Assembly (NCBI GenBank): GCA_033980235.1
Contig: CM067066.1
Span: forward strand, 31,453,180 to 31,517,179
DNA length: 64,000 nt
Origin: Diadema setosum
Lineage: Eukaryota; Echinodermata; Echinoidea; Diadematoida; Diadematidae
Direction of reading: 5' to 3'
The position numbers and the translations under genes are program-made. The notes under the pieces were generated by a model. That model had not been told where the DNA came from and searched no databases. It worked only from the letters and a program-made list of their open reading frames with translations. This document shows positions 35,776 through 48,983 of the stretch, in pieces (the first letter of the stretch is position 1; each line of letters opens with the position of its first letter).

Positions 35776-38700
35776 GTAATGATCTACTCCATTGTCTTCA
35801 CATGTACCTTTTAAAGATCGGGGGGCATTTCATGAAGGAACTTGTCGGATAAAATATCTGACAAGTCAATTATATCCGACAAGTTTTGAGAAATTCTTAA
35901 GTCTGATTGGCTGATTTCTCTGAACTTGTCGGATATGATTGACTTGTCGGACATTTTATCTGACAAGTTCCTTCATGAAATGCCCCCCTGATATCTTCTC
36001 TGTTCTATTTTTACTTTTTTTACCATCATTATCATTGATAAGAAACTAGCAGTAAAAATGATGATGATGATGATGATAATAATAATGATAGTAATAATGA
36101 TATTACTACTATCATTTTCGAAACTTGGAATGACTTCATGAATATTCATGAGGTTCCTGTCCATTTGTGCATGTCGCATTTTTCTTAATAATGCACAGAT
36201 TTCATATAAGTAGGTACAAATAGACATCTTCATTGATTTTGCTGTGTAAAGAGTTTTTCATTACATTGTCTTGGTATTAACAACATATTTTAGACCTGTG
36301 AGGTTTGGGTTGTTGTTGTTTTTTTCTTGTGCTAATATCTATTTCACCAGTAACTTGGAGCTGCAAGTATGAATAACAATGTGCAGTGACAAAGCTCAAC
36401 ACACCTGACTCATAGCTTAACCCATTGAATCATCTTTTCTTCTTATTTTGGACCCCTCCTCCCTCCCCCTGTTTTGGCCAACATAAGAACAATGTTTTGC
36501 AACTGTTTTACAATCGAATAGGTCTAAAGCAATGTGTACAAAACAATTTATCAAAAAATCTCTAACTGTGTAATCACATTGATTAAAGGTAATAAAAAGT
36601 TTTGGTACCTCAAAAGCTTCCCTGAATTTCCTTGTCTTGGTTTGTGTTTCAGGTTAAAGTACGTTGTCTGTGAGAATTACTCGCCCCAAAGTGCTCTCAT
36701 GTCTTAGTAATCATGCAATAATGGTTTCGTACCAGAGCCGACGCTGTACAGCGTCGATAAATATTGTACGAAACCACTGACTGCGACCAGCAGCGTGCAG
36801 CCCATTTTACGCATAGCTAACTGCGACCAGCAGCCCCATACGCATAGCGTAATGGGGCTTCGCATTGTAGCATTCAGGATCATGACAGAATTAGTATCGC
36901 GGGTAAATGTCAACTTAAAATCCAAAAATTTATTCGATTTGAAGACTTACCAATTAAGTTGAAGTATTGAAAACAGGCTTCGAACAACGTTTGGTTCTGC
37001 CAATAGTCCCTTTCTGTTCGAATTGATGACTGAATGTGACTCGGTTGAGAGGACCTTGGGAGAGCTACATACACTGGATACCATGGCCAGCGGATGCGCA
37101 CACAAACATCTTATCCGTTCATGGATTTGAAATTTGTGTGCATGTGATGTGTTCGCATGCACTGGCTGTAGTATTCAGTGTACTGTATGTAGCTCTCCTG
37201 AGGTCCTGTCGACCGAGTCACATTCAGTCATCAATTTGAACAGAAAGGGACTATAGGCAGAACCAACCGTTGCCCGAAGCCTGTTTTCAATACTTCAACT
37301 TAATTGGTAAGTCTTCAAATTGAAGAATTTATGGGATTTTAAGTTGACATTTACTCTGCGATACTTAATCTGTCATGATCCTGAATGCTTCAATGCGAAG
37401 CCTGATTACGCTATGCGTATGGGACTGCTGGTCGCTATCCGTATGAGGCTGCTGGTCGCAGTTAATTGCATGATTACTAAGACATGAGAGCACTTTGGGG
37501 CGAGTAAGTCTCACAGTGTTAGTTATATGAAAGGTACTTTAACCTGAAACACAAACTAAGACAAGGAAATTCAAGGACACTTTTGAGGTACCAAAACTTT
37601 TTATTATCTTTAACCTTGTTAAGGTACAGTGTAGGAACACATTTCAGTCAAAATAACACAAAGAGTAAAATATATAATATGTTCTTTTATTCCTGGTATA
37701 TGTAGTCCTGTTATTGAAACATTGAACCAAAATACAACCACTGATGATATCCAGTGTGCCATTGTATTAAAGTGAAAGCTGAGCTGGTGTTTCATGAGTT
37801 TAATGCAGTGTATGTGATAGAGACTTTCTCCTAAATAGGACTACTTTTTGTTTGATCCACTTGTCTTTATTATCCATGTCAGAGATCTTAAACCATTTTA
37901 TCATTGTTCTGTTATTGAGAGTTTCCCTTTAATAGTTGAAAATCTTTGTCTTGTATTTCTAGATCTGTGTACCGAGAACTGGTGTTTTCACCAGGATCTC
38001 TCTCAGCCAGGCTGACTTTGAAAATCACATTTTACAACCACAACAGGATGAGCAGCTCAATGTCTTTCATTCACTCAACAAGAAGGTGAGAATGTTTTTA
38101 TGTTGTACATTTTATTATATGTAACAAGCTCTTTCAAGAGCAAGTTACGGTATGTTCTGATAATGGAATACAACTGCAGGATCTACACTTTTATACTGGT
38201 AAGCAGCTGTATGCAAACTGGTCAGATGGTAAGTATTGTGACTGTAGGAAAGGTTCATCGTTCATGTATCTGACATAAGAAATAAAAGCAAAAAGTGAAA
38301 CACCCACATCTTTGAGCAAAGTAAGTATTCTTTGCCTCTTTGTGTGATATAATAGCATACTTGCCAACTAGTAAGATTTTATCAGATTCAGTAAGATTTT
38401 TTACGTTAAAAATAGCAAAATCAGATTTTCTGTCAGAGAAATCAGATTTTAAAAAAATATTTAGATATACCTTTCATGTGTATTTTCTGAAGATTTGAGC
38501 GAAAGTAAGATTTTTAACTTCAGTTTGCATATAAAATAAGATTTTTGCAATCCACGAGTAAGATATTTCATCTTGAAATGTTGGCAGGCATGTAATAGCA
38601 CTGAATACGGGTACTCAAGAAAGAAGCAACCTCATTATATAGGAAGAAGAAGAAGTTTACACCATTAATTTCTCAAAGAAGAAATCCACTCCAAAATTTT

Positions 38701-41700
38701 GTCAATTTCATGAGGAAGAGAAAAAAATTCCCTGCAGAACAGTGCAAAACTGATCAAAATCGGATAAGAAATAAGGAAGTTATGACATTTTTAAATTTCG
38801 AAAGTTTTCGGAAAACACTTCTTGCCAGTCGTTATTAATATTTAAAACAGCAAGTTGAAGATGTTATGCTCTCACAATTTCTCAGTCATTTCACATACAG
38901 AAATGACAAAATCTCATATTTCAGCTGTATAGATATAAAACTTGTTTTAAAACAACACACAATACTGTATACGCCGAATATTTCGCGAGGTTTTTATTTT
39001 TTGCGAATTTCGAGAGTCAGCTACCGGTACTATTCGCGAAATTAAAAACATGCGAAAATATAGACTCTGATCATGATATGAATGCGATGTACGCGTACAC
39101 ATTTCTCCGTTCAGTGCAGGACTCCACTATTGCAAATTTAACCACTCGCGAAATCGTCAGGAAGTCTCGATTCGCGAAAATTTAGACTCGCGAAATATAT
39201 GGCGAATACAGTTTAAGACAACAAATATTAACTGATTTATATTTAGGTATGGGAATATGCCTTTAGTTGCACCTGTATTAGCTGAAAATAACATTTTTTC
39301 CAAATTTCATATGTATATAAACATACATGAAAAATTGTGAGGGTATGACATCATCAACTTGCTCATTTGAATATTCATAAGGTATGGTCAAGACTTTTTT
39401 TTGGTCAAGATGGCCAAGTGAAAGAGAAGAAAAGGTGGCTCTAAAACTTTTTGCCAGCCCAATTCAGGCAAGCATTTTTTTTTTCTCACTGTTCCAAAAC
39501 ACATGCCCAACTTTGATAATCACTTACCATGGTCAATCAGACAAATTCTTGGAATATCCATGTAGTACCTTGCATTTTAAGAATTTGATTCAGTCACCTG
39601 GCAACTGCCCTCATGTACGACAATGTCTTTATTCATGTTTTACGTTGTATGTGGTGATAATATACAGTAGGCGTTTTCACATCAGCGCGATAAAAATCCA
39701 AGCTCAAGATATTTTTGGCGATCGCAAATTAGCGCGCCTTTTCATTTCCTATTCACATCAGCCCAAACATTATCAAATAGCGCGCTAGTTCGCATTAATT
39801 ATCCTGCTATTTCGGAAATTTCCCGAGTTGGACTCGAGAAATTTTCTCGTTCATTTAGCGCGCTTATTTGTATTCACATTATCAAATAGCGCGCTATTTC
39901 GTGATCGGGTTAATTTCCCAAGTCAGAAAATAGCGCGCTATTTCGAAACATCGGGCTGATGTGAACACGCCTAATGAGGAGCTGTCATCATTGGAATTGT
40001 TAACTGTACATGTACATTCATATTGTGAAATCCTGCATCACAGATATTTTTTATGACAAACGTCATTTCGCCACTTTGTTTTCAACACCACGATGCTTCC
40101 TATCAGCTCAGACTATGCAAGCAGCAGGGTGCAATGTCCAAGACCAAGTGATACATGTTTGTATAAAAGTTCATGACATGCACTATATCCAAATGGCAAG
40201 GCTGGGACAAGATTCTTTGGTAGTGATGACATTTCCTGTATGTCTGAGACTGCCACCGCCACTGATAATAGTCTGTCTTTACTATCAATCAAGGCTATTG
40301 AATCATAAAATTCAAGTCTTGTATTTGCTGTCTACATCTCACTAATGTCAAATGGCCTTGTTGGAATTCTCTCGGTCACTTGTCTGACATCTTTTAGGGC
40401 ATTGTTGGTAGTGTAAAGATCTATACTTTTGAACAGTATGATCCTGGCTTGAAATTGCTTTGTTAGAGTTCAGCTAAACATGCAATAGTAGAAAACTGTC
40501 CCACTTAAAAACAAAATAAAAACAATCTTGTAATATTCAAGTGTCATGGTCTAAAGAAGATGCTAGAGCTGGGTTAAGGCTCTGATATCACCTTAAAAAT
40601 ACTGGCAAATTGAAAGATTTTTTTCTCTTTTTTTCCAATCCAGAGCTTTTACACTACAGCCAAGTTCTTGCATGTAAATTCTTTCACCTATATTTCACTC
40701 TCAAAAGATATCTCAAAGATTGCTTTCCTAATTTTCATATGTATTGTGTATCTTATACCTTATAGAGTCTTAGTATGAAAGAGATTTTTGTATGTCTGAA
40801 GACTCACTTGGAATGAATGAATGATAATTCTAAAGTAAAAAACACTACCATATTAAATAGAATTATAACAACATGACTTTCAATCAAAAGCTACATTACA
40901 TACAGAACAAAAAGGGGAAAAAATGAGCAGTTTGCACTCAAGCTGATGATTCCCTCCATGTTCAAGGATTGTCAGCTCTTTCTAACAAGATTCAGAGTTT
41001 GATTGTCATTGCCCAAGTATCAGCTACAGTTGTAGCTGTATGGTATAGGCTCCATATGCTAACCACATCATGCCTGTTGAATTGTCACAGGAAAGGCTAA
41101 GGTCATACTGTGGTTATTGCGATTGTCTGTGTAAAAGACATCTGGTATTAGGGTAGGTCACCGATTGGCAAAGTATGCTCTGCTTAAAGCCCTGTATTTT
41201 TTGTTTGTTTGTTTGTTTGGTTTTTATCAGAGTTTATTATTTTTCAATGAAAGTCAGTCTCAGAGGGATTATCATCTTGCATGCCCATCCATAGACTGTA
41301 GGATGTACCCTTAAAAGCAAGAGATGATTTTTCTTTTTTTATTTTAATTGATTCTCTGTAATTCTTTAGTATAATTGTCATTCAGAGCTCACATACATTG
41401 TACATGGAAATGTTAATTTGCCATTGTATATTGTTGCTTTTTTGTTCGCAAAGCACGCTGAAATCAGATTTAGTTGTACATTCTTTTGGTATAAATCCTG
41501 AAACTGCAGTTTGTAGGTCTTACACCGCTGTATTTCCCAAAGCTTAGAAGAGTATCTTGAACAGAGATGAACTTTATGTTAACTTCAGATAATTAAAGTT
41601 GAGTTGGATAGTAAGTCATGCATGGTGATCATGAAGGGCATAATGTTCCTTGCTGGAAATCATAATAATAGTACAGGACAGAATTGTAAAAAAAAAACAA

Positions 41701-44700
41701 AAGAAATAGTGCCATAAAATATTTTCAATTCCCCTGTCAAAACTATGCCCATTACTTGATTGTGTGTTCATTTCCAGTGGTCAATGCCATGTATAACACT
41801 AACAAGTAAAATCTAAAGTGACAAAGAATATTAGGAGGCAGGGTTTGGACAAAAGAGGGTGCAACTTCCTTTCAGTGTCGAGCATTGCTAGTCCCATGGA
41901 GCTACAAGCTCCATGCTAGTCCTGTGGTTATCTTTGTTGGTGTCGTTGTATCCCCTTGGCAAAGTCTGTCATGTGAGAATGATTATTCATGGCCATGGGC
42001 AAGAAGCGTGTCATGGACAGACGCTTCCTTCCCAACCGATGGTTTGGCCCTCTTGGCTTGGAGAAGTCAGGAGAGCACCCCCCCCCCCCCCCCCCTGGTT
42101 TCAGACCCTGTGTGATTGTAATGATTATCATATCATTCAATCTGTTGTTAAACTGTCTCCCTTTAGAATAAAGTTATGGGTAATTAAAAGCAGAGGATAT
42201 TACACAAAATCAGGTGATTTGACTGAAAAAGTATAGAAATGTGCTTTTTTTTTTTCTTCTTAGAAATTCCAACTTTTATTTTTGTTAAACAGTATACCTC
42301 CTGTCAATAATAATTAAAACCAAAATCAGGATACCCTTTCTGTATTTTAATCGCTGTAAATGCTGACAGTTTGAGAAGACTCACTTTCGTGTTGTCATTT
42401 GAGAATTTCTCTATGGCGTCAAGGATCATACCCTCCACACATCTGTTACTTGAACACTTGAAATATGATTTTGCCTCAGTTGTGTGTGTTTGGTGGTGAG
42501 ATTTAGGCAAAATCTGGATCCATGCAGCTTCTTTGCTATGGAAAAATTGTTGGCCCATACCAGGGCATGGTCTATTGGGCCAGCCTCAATGAACTTTGCT
42601 TAAATTTTATTATTTTTTTTTCACCTATGTTATTGCTCAAAAGTTATACAGGTGTACAACTTTATAGATTTTTCCACATTTTATTGTCATTTGTGAAGTA
42701 GCATGAAATGAAAAATGTACAACGTCCGAACCACAAAATATATTACAGTTACAACACAGGCATGTCAATACATATCATAAAGGAGCTGTACATACAGACT
42801 TGTTTTCGTTTTTTTGTTTTTTTTTCCAGCAAAAATTTCATTTTGGACAACAGTGCAAACCAAAATTGTGTGCAGTGTGTTATCAGTGATTGGTCAATAA
42901 TCTAAAGATAAACCACCGTTTGAATTCAGTACACTGTCTCAATCTTGCAATGAATGATGATGATGATAATGATAATAAAAATAGTAAAATTTTTTGCCAT
43001 AAAAATATGAAAAAATGGATTTTGAGCCATTTTGCATGTGTGTGTCGTAGATGATTAATATTCATGAGAGAGAGACCACAGTACACACACAACACACAAC
43101 ATAACACTGCATAGAATGATATACTGACATTCGAACAATGGTATTGCTCTTCATATGTACAGTGTAGCTGTCCAGTTTCCTTGGTCATAAACTATCCTGA
43201 TCTGTTGTTTGTATGTCACTGAGTTTGAGCAAAGTCATTCCCCCCAGAAAGAATACCATGGTACAGGATGCATACAGCAACCTTTGATGTTGACATAGAC
43301 GAGCAAAACGTGGAGGTGCCATGCAAGAATTATTGCAAAGGCATGTGAGCTCTTCATTTGGATTCATAGAGCTTTGAAAATGTTAGAAAACAATTTTGAT
43401 AATAATCACTGTATGGACAGATTGTGTACTGAGGTACGCCTATTAAAATGAGATGTTCTCTTCTCATGAAGAATGGATGCAAAGTGAATAAACTTACCAT
43501 CCATGTTTTAAAGCGAATGAGGAATTTAGGCCAAATACATAGATACAGTGAATGCAGAAATATTGGTAGTACACATCACTGAAGTTCGAGGGAATTTGGA
43601 CAATCCATTCAAAAGTTAGGAATTTTAAAAGTTTTGGCAAAATCCATGTTCTGTCAACTCTGGATATGTAAAGAGGACTGCAGCAATTTGCGATGTCACA
43701 GTTGGGCAATGATACAAAGAAAATATCAAGAGATTTCAGCATATTTTCAATTTTCTAGCATGATTAAAGAGCACCTGACTTTTTGACAGCAGGGACAATA
43801 TCTGCCAGCAACAAATCAAGGAATTTGTACCTTTCATGAAAAAAAATGAGATTTTGTGAAAATCCCTTTCTATTTTCTGTATATTGTACATAGTCTGACT
43901 GTGACATCAGCAACTGTTGTAGTCTTTCAGCAATAAGGGTACTAAAACTTTAGGAATTCATTAAATAGTCTTGAATGGTTTGTCTCATTTTCCTCAAACT
44001 TTAGTGTCACTGTGTTGTACTTATATTCACCCAATCCACCCATACATTATATGTATGGGGTAAATTCTCCTTTATAGGATGATGAATTATCATTTTTTAT
44101 GTGGCCAGTAATGGTGCATTGGTGTATGTTCCACAAGTACTTGTGAAACATATTTTTTTTTGCAAACCCAATTTCATTTTTGACTTCGACCAAAGAAAGA
44201 GACAGTTGTATGTAAACACATCTAAAAAAAAAATATATATATATTTTGGTCATTTTGTTGGGACTCAGAAATGAAGCTACAAAGTACAGCTTTGTAAATC
44301 ATGTTGATTTACAGAACTTTGCAGTTTCCTGCAAAGGTTAGCCAAGTCTGCTTGTCGGAGTGACAGTTATTCTGTGTTCCTGGTAATGTTGTTCATATTT
44401 TTATACCCCCGCCACACATACAAGTTGTAGTGTGAAGGGGGTATATAGGAATCACCGCGATGTTGATCGGGCGGGTGGGTGGGCGGTCGGTCGGTCGGTT
44501 GGTCTGTTGCAAAATCTTGTGTTGCGAACTCCTCCTACAGTTTTGAAGCAATTTAAAGGACAAGTTCACCTTCATAGACATGTGGGTTGAGTGAATGCAG
44601 CAATATTAATAGAACACATCAGTGAGAGTTGGAGCAAAATCGGACAATCCGTTAAAAAGTTATGAATTTTTGAAGTTTCTGCTCAGTCACGGCTGGATGA

Positions 44701-47700
44701 AAAGACTACTATAGCTTGTGATGTCACATGAGTACAACGATATAAAGAAAGAATAAAGAAAATTCAACATATTTCCATTTTTCTCGCGTGAAAAAAGAAC
44801 ACTCGACTTCTCTCTTTCAGAAGGCAGGGGGAATGATATTACCCTTAACATACGTCAGTAGCCAGTCGAAGAAATTTGCACTTTATTCAAAAAGTAAAGT
44901 TTTGTGAAATTCTCTTTTTATTTTCCTTATATAGTTGTACGCATGTGACATCATACACTGTAGTAGTCTTCTCTTCCAGCAGTGACTGCGCAGATACTTA
45001 AAATATTCGTAACTTTTGAACGGATTGTCCAATTTTCCTCAAACTTTCACTGATGTGTTCTACTAATATTGCTGCATTCCCTCAATCCTTATGTATATGA
45101 AGATGGACTTGTCCTTTAAATGAGATTTAGGGTAAATGATGATATTGAGGTATAGATGTGCAAGACGTGTTTTTTGTGTTTGTCGGACAATGCGTTGCCA
45201 TGGTAACCATAATTTTACCAAAACCTTGTGGATAGAATAACTTCCATAGTATTTAAGCAATCAATTTCAAAATTGGTATCTATGATGATCTATAGGTGTA
45301 GTTATGCAAGACACTCGTTGTGTTTGTACTTGACAAAGCGTTGCCATGGTAACCTGTTTTCTTCGAAATCTTGTGGAGTAAACAACTTCCACAGTTTTGA
45401 AGCAATTGAAATCAAATTTGGTAGGCATTATGGCCTTGAGGCATAGATGTGGAACACATAATTTTGTGTTTGTCGGACAAAGCATTGCCATGGTAACCAT
45501 AATTTTACCAAAACCTTGTGGATTGAATAACTTCCACATCATTCGAGCAATTAAGGTCAAATTTAGTATGTATGATGATCGGGAGGTGTAGTTATGCAAG
45601 ACACCAATGTGTTAATATAAGAAAAATGTGTTGCCATGGAAACCACTCATTTTTGTATCAAATTGAACCATTTAATCTATGAAGGTGAAATTTGGTGTGT
45701 ATGATGCTCTTTGTGGAGTTTTGCAAAATGTCCTTTGTATTTGTATTGGACAATGCATTGCCATGGTAACCGCATGTTTTTGTTTTTTTTTATCTTGTGG
45801 AGTGAACTTCTTCCACAGTTTTCAAGCAATTGAAACCAAATTTGGTAGGCATTATGGCCCTGAGGTATAGGTGTGGAACACATAATTTTTGTGTTTGTCA
45901 CACAAACCGTTGCCATGGTAACCACAATTTTACCAAAACCTTGCAGATCTAATAACTTTTCCATCATTCAAGCAATTAAAGTCAAATTTAGTATGTATCA
46001 TGATCTAGAAGTGTACATGTAGTTTTGCAAGACACCAATGTGTTAGTTTAAGGAAAATGTGTTGCCATGGTAACCACTCATTTTTGTATCAAAATAAACC
46101 ATTCCAGCCATGGAGGTCAAATTTGGTGTGTATGATGGTCTTTAAGTGTAGTGATGCTGGGGGAAAGCATGTTTCCATTTGCTGTAAGTTTTATACTCAG
46201 TGTCAACTCTGTAATTGTACAGTAAACTAAAATTATTTTGTTTCCAATTCGACAAATGCACAAACTTGGTATTAACGTCATTGCCCTCATGACATCACAT
46301 GCTATAAAGCAACACTAGGGGCGGGGGTATTAATCACCTTCAGTGATAATTCTAGTTAGTGGTAAAAGTTCACTTTCCCATATATCAAATTTGGTGTCCT
46401 GTGTCAGGATTAGTAAATGTCATACAGCTGTATCCTGAAGAAGAGAAAGAGTGCCAAAGAATTAGTCTGAATTATCAAATTACATCAAAGAAGATTTGAA
46501 GCATTTCATTCCTTCTCATATTACAAGTGAATGTATGAAAAAAAATATTATGCACTCATCAGCATGTATTTATCTACTGGTAAACAGTGCACCCTAAAAT
46601 TGTACATGTCTCCAACATATTTGTAAACACACACATTACAGCTGTACATTGGTAGCCATAAAAAAGCAACGAAATCTTGCTTTTCACTGGCACTTTTTTT
46701 TTTTGTATTTAAAGGTGGATATGAAGCTACAGTAATATTAAGGGGACAGTTGCACAGACCACATCTATTTTGATACAGTAATTCAATCCTGTGTCAGTCA
46801 TCCAATGTTTTATTGCTTTTAATTGTATGCCTTGTGCGGCTGTACTTGTTCTTCCATGATCTTTTTCGGAAAATGAATTTGACAAACTGGTGTTTGGATT
46901 AAAACAAATAATAAATGTTAATCTCCTTGTATACAGATGTTAAATTGTGCAGTAAAGGAGAGAGTGACAAAAAGAGATGCATTGATAGCCTCATGGCTAT
47001 TATGTCTATGTCTGTTTTTTTCCTTCTGTTGTACATAATGAATCTGTGGTTTTGCTGCCCAGATCAAAGGATAGTGTAAAATAGAAATTGTTTGCCTGAG
47101 TTTACATCATTTATTATGAAGACATCTGAAAATAAATGTGATATGAGCACACGCCAAGTCATGAACTTAAAGTTGCACATTGGTGACAAGAGTCTGTTAC
47201 ATTTTACTGAAATATCATTCTATGAAAAGAAGAACAAAGAACAGATGTTACATGTACACACCTCTGTACAATATGTCAAGTTCACTGTGGAAAATGTCCT
47301 TGTTTCAGAGAAAGGGATTACAAAAGGGCATGATGTAGCAGCATCTGAAGCCAGCTGTGAATGCTAACAGTTTACCTGACATAGCAACAAATAGTGTGAA
47401 TGTGACATACATGTACATGTGAATGTTGTATCACATCCATTTGAAAGCTGTCTGCTAGAATCTATTACAGTGAATAGACTGAAGCAAACTTTAATATCAG
47501 CCAGTGAAACATCCATGTATAGTTTGAATTCATTGTGAAAGTGCCTCCCCATCCAGCTTCCAAGAGAGAGAGAGAAAAAACAAACAAACAAACAAACAAA
47601 TAAACTCAACAACCAAAAGACCGGTGGAGACAAGAAAAAAAATATAACATAAAAACCTGTTGAGGTCCTTGAAAAAAACTGGCGCAATATGAATTCATCA

Positions 47701-48946
47701 TTTTTGCTAAACATTGCATGGTGCAGAACATGAGAAGCAGAGCAATGTATGCCAAATGAATGCATGCATTGTGTAAATTGTTATCTTTCTGTAATGATGG
47801 CAATCAGATTGGAAAAAAAAAACAACAAACATGTACAATTGATCAGTGATCATGCCATCAGGTAGGTAGATTTTGTCACACGAGGAATGGATATAAACTT
47901 TATAGTAGCTTCTTTTGTTTTGCCTTTTTATTAAAGATAGGGCTTCTCATTACTCATCCATATATTATGTTAATCTGTGTTTATCTGACAGCAAGCCAAG
48001 GTGACAGGCACTGATATATCAACAGGAGAGGGCTACAAGGAGCAGAGAGTGGTAAGTACAGCTGGAATGAATATAATTAGCCCGAATTCACGAAGGTGGT
48101 ACAATTGAAACCATGGTTTAATCCATGGACAAAGACCATGGGGCGGCAAGTGTCGCACGGAATATTTCGATACAACGTTTCGTCGACAAAATGACCATTG
48201 CGTGGATGAAATGTTCATTTCGTTACAAAATGTTGTCATTTCATTACAAAATATTTATTTCATCGACGAAATGACTGATTTCGAAATGAAATATTCCATG
48301 CGACACTCTACCTTTGTGAATTCGGGCCATTATTTCTGAACTTAAAAGGAAGTTTCACTCTGTGTTCAAGTTGACCTCTGCAAGAAAAGAGTGAGGTTAA
48401 ATGGATGGTATGGCTCAGGGATTTTGAATTTATCACAAGAAAAAGTAACAAATTCTTAAATGTTAAAGTTTGACATGTGTTCATTTTGGTCATATAATAT
48501 AAATATCCTGTAAAATATGGGTTTTCGTAATGATGTTTCTCTTTGGAACTGTAAACCATTCTCCTACATATGAAGCCTGCATTTAATACACGATATCTTT
48601 TGCAAATCAAGTTAGATATGAGAGAAAAAATCTTATGATATTGATGTATAATAATAATATTTCATCTTTGTATCATCTCTCAGTGATATGGGTTGTATGC
48701 TATAGTGAGGCTCAAGTAACTTTCCTTGAGATGTCTTACATATTTTTGCCTGTTAGGTTCGTATTCTGTTTGACGAGACATTCTACAATGACAGTGAAGA
48801 AAGCTTCAGAGTCTTATGCATCGATCGTCTGCTGGAAGGAGGAACAAGTAAGTGTGATATAGAGCACATGCCTTTTAAGTACCATGGTAACGATTCAATC
48901 CATTGTGTTTGACCTGTGTATGTACCTCACCATCTCGGTCTGTCTA

Positions 48947-48983
<37 letters not shown>

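Larger units (their letters stand above)
38086..47991 (+). other. ANKRD27 intron 2 (9.9 kb)
   Basis: No host exon seen. It contains the MITEs and Helitron-like element D listed here. Stretches 39980-41880, 42120-43500 and 46360-47990 hold only simple repeats, homopolymers (C run at 42078-42095) and unclassified AT-rich DNA. Confidence 0.6.

Noticed and set aside
48052..48756. Alternative reading of exon 3-4 intron as coding
   Set aside because: Most of it is a fold-back MITE, with stops in frame; splice sites on both sides are strong.
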